Origin: Photobacterium gaetbulicola Gung47
GTDB lineage: Bacteria > Pseudomonadota > Gammaproteobacteria > Enterobacterales > Vibrionaceae
Assembly (NCBI GenBank): GCA_000940995.1
Contig: CP005974.1
Coordinates: forward strand, 3,224,001 to 3,288,000
Reading direction: 5' to 3'
Length of the DNA stretch: 64,000 nt
The position numbers and the translations under genes are program-made. Shown one piece after another: positions 60,696 through 64,000 of this stretch; position 1 is the first letter of the stretch; each line of letters starts with the position of its first letter. The notes under the pieces were generated by a model. It was not told the origin of the DNA. It saw nothing but the letters and a program-made list of their open reading frames with translations, and did not search any database.

Positions 60696-60722
60696 TTAAC
60701 GGCAAGAGAAAAAATACCTTTA
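60696..60722 (-). promoter_or_regulatory. Sigma-28 (FliA) promoter of the flagellin gene
   Basis: On the minus strand TAAA, exactly 15 bases, then GCCGTTAA: one mismatch from the consensus TAAA-N15-GCCGATAA. The start would be near 60689, giving a leader of about 65 bases with an AAGGAG ribosome binding site. Confidence 0.88.
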
Positions 60723-60829
60723 GGATTTTTTTAAAAAAAATTTTTTGGCCAATCGCGAGCCAATGTCAGCGCTCACGCCACATTGGCAAGGAAACAGGTT
60801 GCCGCATTCAGCGAACGATGAAAGTTGAC

Positions 60830-60859
60830 GCCTAAAAGCGGCAGGCGGTTGCCGCTTTT
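60830..60859 (-). terminator. Terminator after flgL
   Basis: AAAAGCGGCA (60834-60843) pairs with TGCCGCTTTT (60850-60859) around a six-base loop; on the minus strand TTTTAGG follows the GC-rich stem. It lies 12 bases after the flgL stop. Confidence 0.82.
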
Positions 60860-60871
60860 GTTGTATGGCGA

Positions 60872-62083
60872 TTAGAGGTAGTTGAACAGGCTGAGTTGCT
60901 TGGTTTGGTTAAATGCGGCTTGTGAGGCCTGTAGGGCAAGCATATCTTCATTGAGCTCGATGATCGCCTTGCTGTAATCCAAGTCTTCCAAGCTCCCTTT
61001 GGCCTTGTTGAGGCTAAGCTCGAAATCCTTGTGCTGCGATTCGTAGGTATCGAGGGTCTTCATTTCCGTCCCCACCTCGGCACGTCGCTGGTTCATATGC
61101 ACATAGCTGGCATTTAACTCTTCGATCGAGCGCTGCAAGCTGGCCCGAGCTTCCGGCGATGACGTGGGGTATTCGGAGTATTTAATCGCATCCCCGAGCG
61201 TTTCGAACAAATCTATGGTCGAAGCCGGATCCAACGAAACACTGTCGCCATCTTTTAGCTCACCGTTAAATTGGATCTTGAGATCAGCCGCACCATCGCT
61301 ATACGCTATTCCTGCTGCAGGGTCGTATGGTTGTTGCGGTCCCAGAGAGGCACCGTCCCGGAACAACTCGTAATCAAAGCCCCCCGCACCATTGTCATGG
61401 AAATCGACGCGATAGGCTGAACTATCTGTGGATACACTGTTCTCTGCCGAAAGCAGGGACAGTTCTGAGCCATCCTGTAGCCCGGCGTAATCTGGACGGT
61501 AATCACCAAACGGGTTATCTATGCCCATAAACACCAAGTCTCCGGGCTGGCTGGTTTTCACGTGCACCGAGGTGTCTATCCGGGCTTCACGGTGACCGCT
61601 ATCGCCCAGATACTGCATCTGCCCGCTGGCATCGGCAACAAAAGGCTGGGTTCGCACCTGGTGGCCGGCAAAGACATAATTGCCGCCTTCATCCTGGGTG
61701 TTGGCAAGGTTGAGCAACCCCTCGTACAAGCTTTCTAGCTCATTCTTAAAAGCCGTCTTGTCGTCACCCGCCATTGCACCGTTGATCATGCCGATCACTT
61801 TCTGCTTGGCGCTATCAACGTGGCTCTCGACATTTTTCAGTGAGGTTTCCAGCGTCCCCAACCGGTTATTGGCAAGCGTTATCGATTTTTGAAACTGCTC
61901 GATTTGCACCAGTTGCTGTTTGTACTTCTGGGTAGACACCGATGCGATGGGATCGTCACCGGCTGTTTTTATCCGCTTGCCGGTCGCCAGCTGCTCGTTG
62001 GTGTTGTTGACCGCCCCTTGCTTGCGCATCAGGTTGGAGGTCAGGTTTTGGTATTGGGAAAAAGTCGACACTCTATTGATCAT
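60872..62083 (-). CDS. flgL: Flagellar hook-associated protein FlgL (HAP3)
   Basis: This 403-residue junction protein between hook and filament has an N-terminal helical domain (R-V-S-T-F-S-Q-Y-Q-N-L and L-A-T-G-K-R-I-K-T-A-G-D-D-P) and a C-terminal domain ending N-Q-T-K-Q-L-S-L-F-N-Y-L, both flagellin-like. GGAGGCG lies just before the ATG. It starts 14 bases after flgK and is closed by its own terminator. Confidence 0.95.
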   Translation of the reverse strand: MINRVSTFSQYQNLTSNLMRKQGAVNNTNEQLATGKRIKTAGDDPIASVSTQKYKQQLVQIEQFQKSITLANNRLGTLETSLKNVESHVDSAKQKVIGMINGAMAGDDKTAFKNELESLYEGLLNLANTQDEGGNYVFAGHQVRTQPFVADASGQMQYLGDSGHREARIDTSVHVKTSQPGDLVFMGIDNPFGDYRPDYAGLQDGSELSLLSAENSVSTDSSAYRVDFHDNGAGGFDYELFRDGASLGPQQPYDPAAGIAYSDGAADLKIQFNGELKDGDSVSLDPASTIDLFETLGDAIKYSEYPTSSPEARASLQRSIEELNASYVHMNQRRAEVGTEMKTLDTYESQHKDFELSLNKAKGSLEDLDYSKAIIELNEDMLALQASQAAFNQTKQLSLFNYL

Positions 62084-62097
62084 AACGCCTCCAAGCC

Positions 62098-64000
62098 TTA
62101 AACAGCACGTAGCAGGGTATCAAAGGTTTCGCGGGCCACGCTCATAATGCGCGAGGATGCCATATAAGCTTGCTGAAACTTCATCAGGTTGGCAGCCTCC
62201 TCATCCAGGTTAACCCCTGATACACTGGCTACCCGCTCACTCGCCGCATCAAAATCTAGCTGACTAATCTGACCGAATTTTTCTGCATTCATTTTCTGGA
62301 TACCGACATCAGTCGTTAAGGTTTGAAACAGGTCAATGACACTGGAGCGGCCATTGTTCATGGTCTTTTGGGTTTGCAGGTGCTGCATGGCCATCAGGTT
62401 GCTGTTGTCACCTTCTGCTGGTACTGCACCCAACTGAACCATAAAACTATCGCCGGCCATCGCACCACCGGACAATGCCAATGTCGGTACGCCATTATTC
62501 ATAGCATCGGCAAAGTTGATGACGTTATCTGAAATTGGGTAATTCAAATCCGTTGTCGGATTACCGTTTTCATCGATCAAGGTTTGCTGGGTACCTTGAG
62601 CATCAACAACCGATAAAGTGTCGCCACTATTACTGATGATAACTTGATAGCTACCACTCACTTGTGCTGTCGATAAAGGCTCCAGCTGCGCGGTCCCCAG
62701 GTTGCCTTCAGCATCAACCACCACCCGTTGTGCCGCAATATCAGAAGGTTCAGTCGCACTCATCGCCATGTGTGCCCCACCGAGGCGGACGGGACGAATC
62801 GTAAAGGTTTCGTCAGATGGCGCAGCCGAAAGACTACTTACCTCAATTTTCATACCATCGGCTTGCAGTACTTGCGGATCAGTGGCTTGAATACTCTGGT
62901 TCAACACCTCTTCACCTTTGGCGTTGAACATCTGATAGGTATTAGTCACACCGTCAGTACTGGCTTTTAGCTTATAATCACCCACCTGAAGCTTAGATAC
63001 ATCGTCGATAGCCACTGCCATCTCTGCACTGCTACCGATAGGCTTGAGTACCCGCTGGCTCATCGCAACGGGATCATTGATATCCGCATACAGGTTTTTA
63101 CCCTGCTCACCATTGAGATCCAAACCCTGGCGCTGGATCGTATTGACCTGCCCGGCAAAGCCGATTGCCATCCGCCCCACTTCATCGATGCTGCGTTCAA
63201 CCACATCGCGGCGAAACCCCACCATCGCACCCAGGATCCCGCCCATGCTGTCGGATTCAATCGGCTTGGTCGTATGGCCGTCATCGACCGCAATCTGGGT
63301 TTGCAACGGATCGGGATCGCCGGGTATCACGGTAAGGCGCGATGATTCTGTCCCCGAGACCAGGGTTTGGCCATCACCGATGATCACCGTATTGGCCAGG
63401 TTATCTTTGCCTTTGAGCACCGTCACTTTGGTGTACTGCGCCAGTTCATTGACCAAACTCTGCTGCTGGTCAAACAAGTCATTTTTCTCCCCTGCCGGGT
63501 TTTCCTGAATGCGCTTGTTCAAGGTGGCAATTTCTTGCCCCAAGCTATTGACTCGGTCAACCGTTGCCACCAGTTGGTCATTGACATCCCGCTGCATGCC
63601 AGAGAGTGTCTCGTAGGTACTATTGACGGTTTGGCTGACCAATGCGGCATTTTCCAGTACTGCTTTGCGCGATCCTAAGTCGTTAGGGTGATCCGCCAAG
63701 CTTTTTACCGAGTCGTAATAGTCATTCATACTGGCAATAGTCTTGCTGGCATTGTTAGAGATAAATTCGTCCATCACCGCCAGCTGAGCATGGCTCTCAT
63801 TGGCTTGGTGGAGCTGGGTGGTCGACTGGGTCAGCTCTCTTGCCGCAAACTGATCGTAGGCCCGGCGGACATTATCAATATAAGCCCCCGTGCCATACTG
63901 GCTACCACCAATCCAATGGGCGTCATCCGCTTTCTGCTCAGCGCTCTGGCGGCTGTATCCGGGCGTATTGACGTTGCTGATATTGTGGCTGGTCACGTTC
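62098..64000 (-). CDS. flgK: Flagellar hook-associated protein FlgK (HAP1), partial
   Basis: This is the C-terminal portion (about 633 codons) of HAP1. The reading frame continues past the right edge, so the N-terminal 20-odd residues are missing. The visible N-terminal part has the T-S-H-N-I-S-N-V-N-T-P-G-Y-S-R-Q motif of rod, hook and HAP proteins. The C-terminus has V-N-L-D-E-E-A-A-N-L-M-K-F-Q-Q-A-Y (quoted in part). A GTG inside that motif is not a real start. It is co-transcribed with flgL. Confidence 0.95.
   Translation of the reverse strand, partial: NVTSHNISNVNTPGYSRQSAEQKADDAHWIGGSQYGTGAYIDNVRRAYDQFAARELTQSTTQLHQANESHAQLAVMDEFISNNASKTIASMNDYYDSVKSLADHPNDLGSRKAVLENAALVSQTVNSTYETLSGMQRDVNDQLVATVDRVNSLGQEIATLNKRIQENPAGEKNDLFDQQQSLVNELAQYTKVTVLKGKDNLANTVIIGDGQTLVSGTESSRLTVIPGDPDPLQTQIAVDDGHTTKPIESDSMGGILGAMVGFRRDVVERSIDEVGRMAIGFAGQVNTIQRQGLDLNGEQGKNLYADINDPVAMSQRVLKPIGSSAEMAVAIDDVSKLQVGDYKLKASTDGVTNTYQMFNAKGEEVLNQSIQATDPQVLQADGMKIEVSSLSAAPSDETFTIRPVRLGGAHMAMSATEPSDIAAQRVVVDAEGNLGTAQLEPLSTAQVSGSYQVIISNSGDTLSVVDAQGTQQTLIDENGNPTTDLNYPISDNVINFADAMNNGVPTLALSGGAMAGDSFMVQLGAVPAEGDNSNLMAMQHLQTQKTMNNGRSSVIDLFQTLTTDVGIQKMNAEKFGQISQLDFDAASERVASVSGVNLDEEAANLMKFQQAYMASSRIMSVARETFDTLLRAV

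Noticed and set aside
60747..60762. Sigma-54-like TGGCTCG-N4-TGGC upstream of the flagellin gene
   Set aside because: The GG-N10-GC spacing is right, but the -12 region is TGGC rather than TTGC, and a much better sigma-28 promoter lies closer to the gene.
63985..63996. GTG codon that could be read as a start of flgK
   Set aside because: It lies inside the conserved N-terminal motif; the frame stays open to the window edge, so the gene is simply cut off.
1..64000. tRNA, rRNA, CRISPR, insertion sequences, integrases, phage genes
   Set aside because: Looked for throughout; none was recognised.

Overview
The window comes from a marine gammaproteobacterium of the Vibrionaceae, of Vibrio or Photobacterium type; the genus cannot be fixed from the sequence alone. 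The main reason is the polar-flagellum gene order typical of that family: flgKL, a flagellin, flaG-fliD-flaI-fliS, flrA-flrB-flrC, fliE to fliJ, fliK to flhB, flhA-flhF-flhG-fliA, cheY-cheZ-cheA-cheB-parC-parP-cheW, followed directly by the cytochrome c maturation genes. No rRNA, tRNA, CRISPR array, insertion sequence or integrase was seen.

Region 1 (1-6.1 kb). A gene-free stretch carries an ops (RfaH-recruiting) element on the minus strand, pointing at an operon beyond the left edge. A rightward yjbEFGH operon (exopolysaccharide/group 4 capsule-like secretion) follows, then a strong terminator, a 36-codon four-cysteine ORF and a small two-helix membrane protein.

Region 2 (6.1-16.9 kb). After yfcL and epmC comes a surface-polysaccharide locus. 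It has a PglC-type initiating sugar transferase, a WbpM-like 4,6-dehydratase and a WbpV/WreQ-like reductase, a set that fits QuiNAc-type initiation. Next to these is a conspicuously AT-rich block resembling Gram-positive teichoic acid genes: three CDP-glycerol glycerophosphotransferases, a TagD-like glycerol-3-phosphate cytidylyltransferase, a TagE-like glycosyltransferase and an unassigned six-helix membrane protein. It probably makes a (glycerol-)phosphate-containing surface polymer.

Region 3 (16.9-25.5 kb). An mlaA homologue with an unusual acidic repeat is followed by a complete, tightly overlapping ccmABCDEFGHI operon read leftward, with an unusually long hairpin-bearing gap between ccmB and ccmC.

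Region 4 (25.9-64 kb). The chemotaxis and polar flagellar regulon is entirely on the minus strand. Recognisable sigma-54 (-24/-12) promoters precede flrBC, fliK and flhA, and a near-consensus sigma-28 promoter precedes the flagellin gene. These match the known Vibrio hierarchy FlrA, then sigma-54 with FlrBC, then FliA. ParC, ParP and the three-repeat linker of CheA form the polar chemotaxis-array localisation system; FlhF and FlhG set flagellar position and number. The window ends inside flgK.
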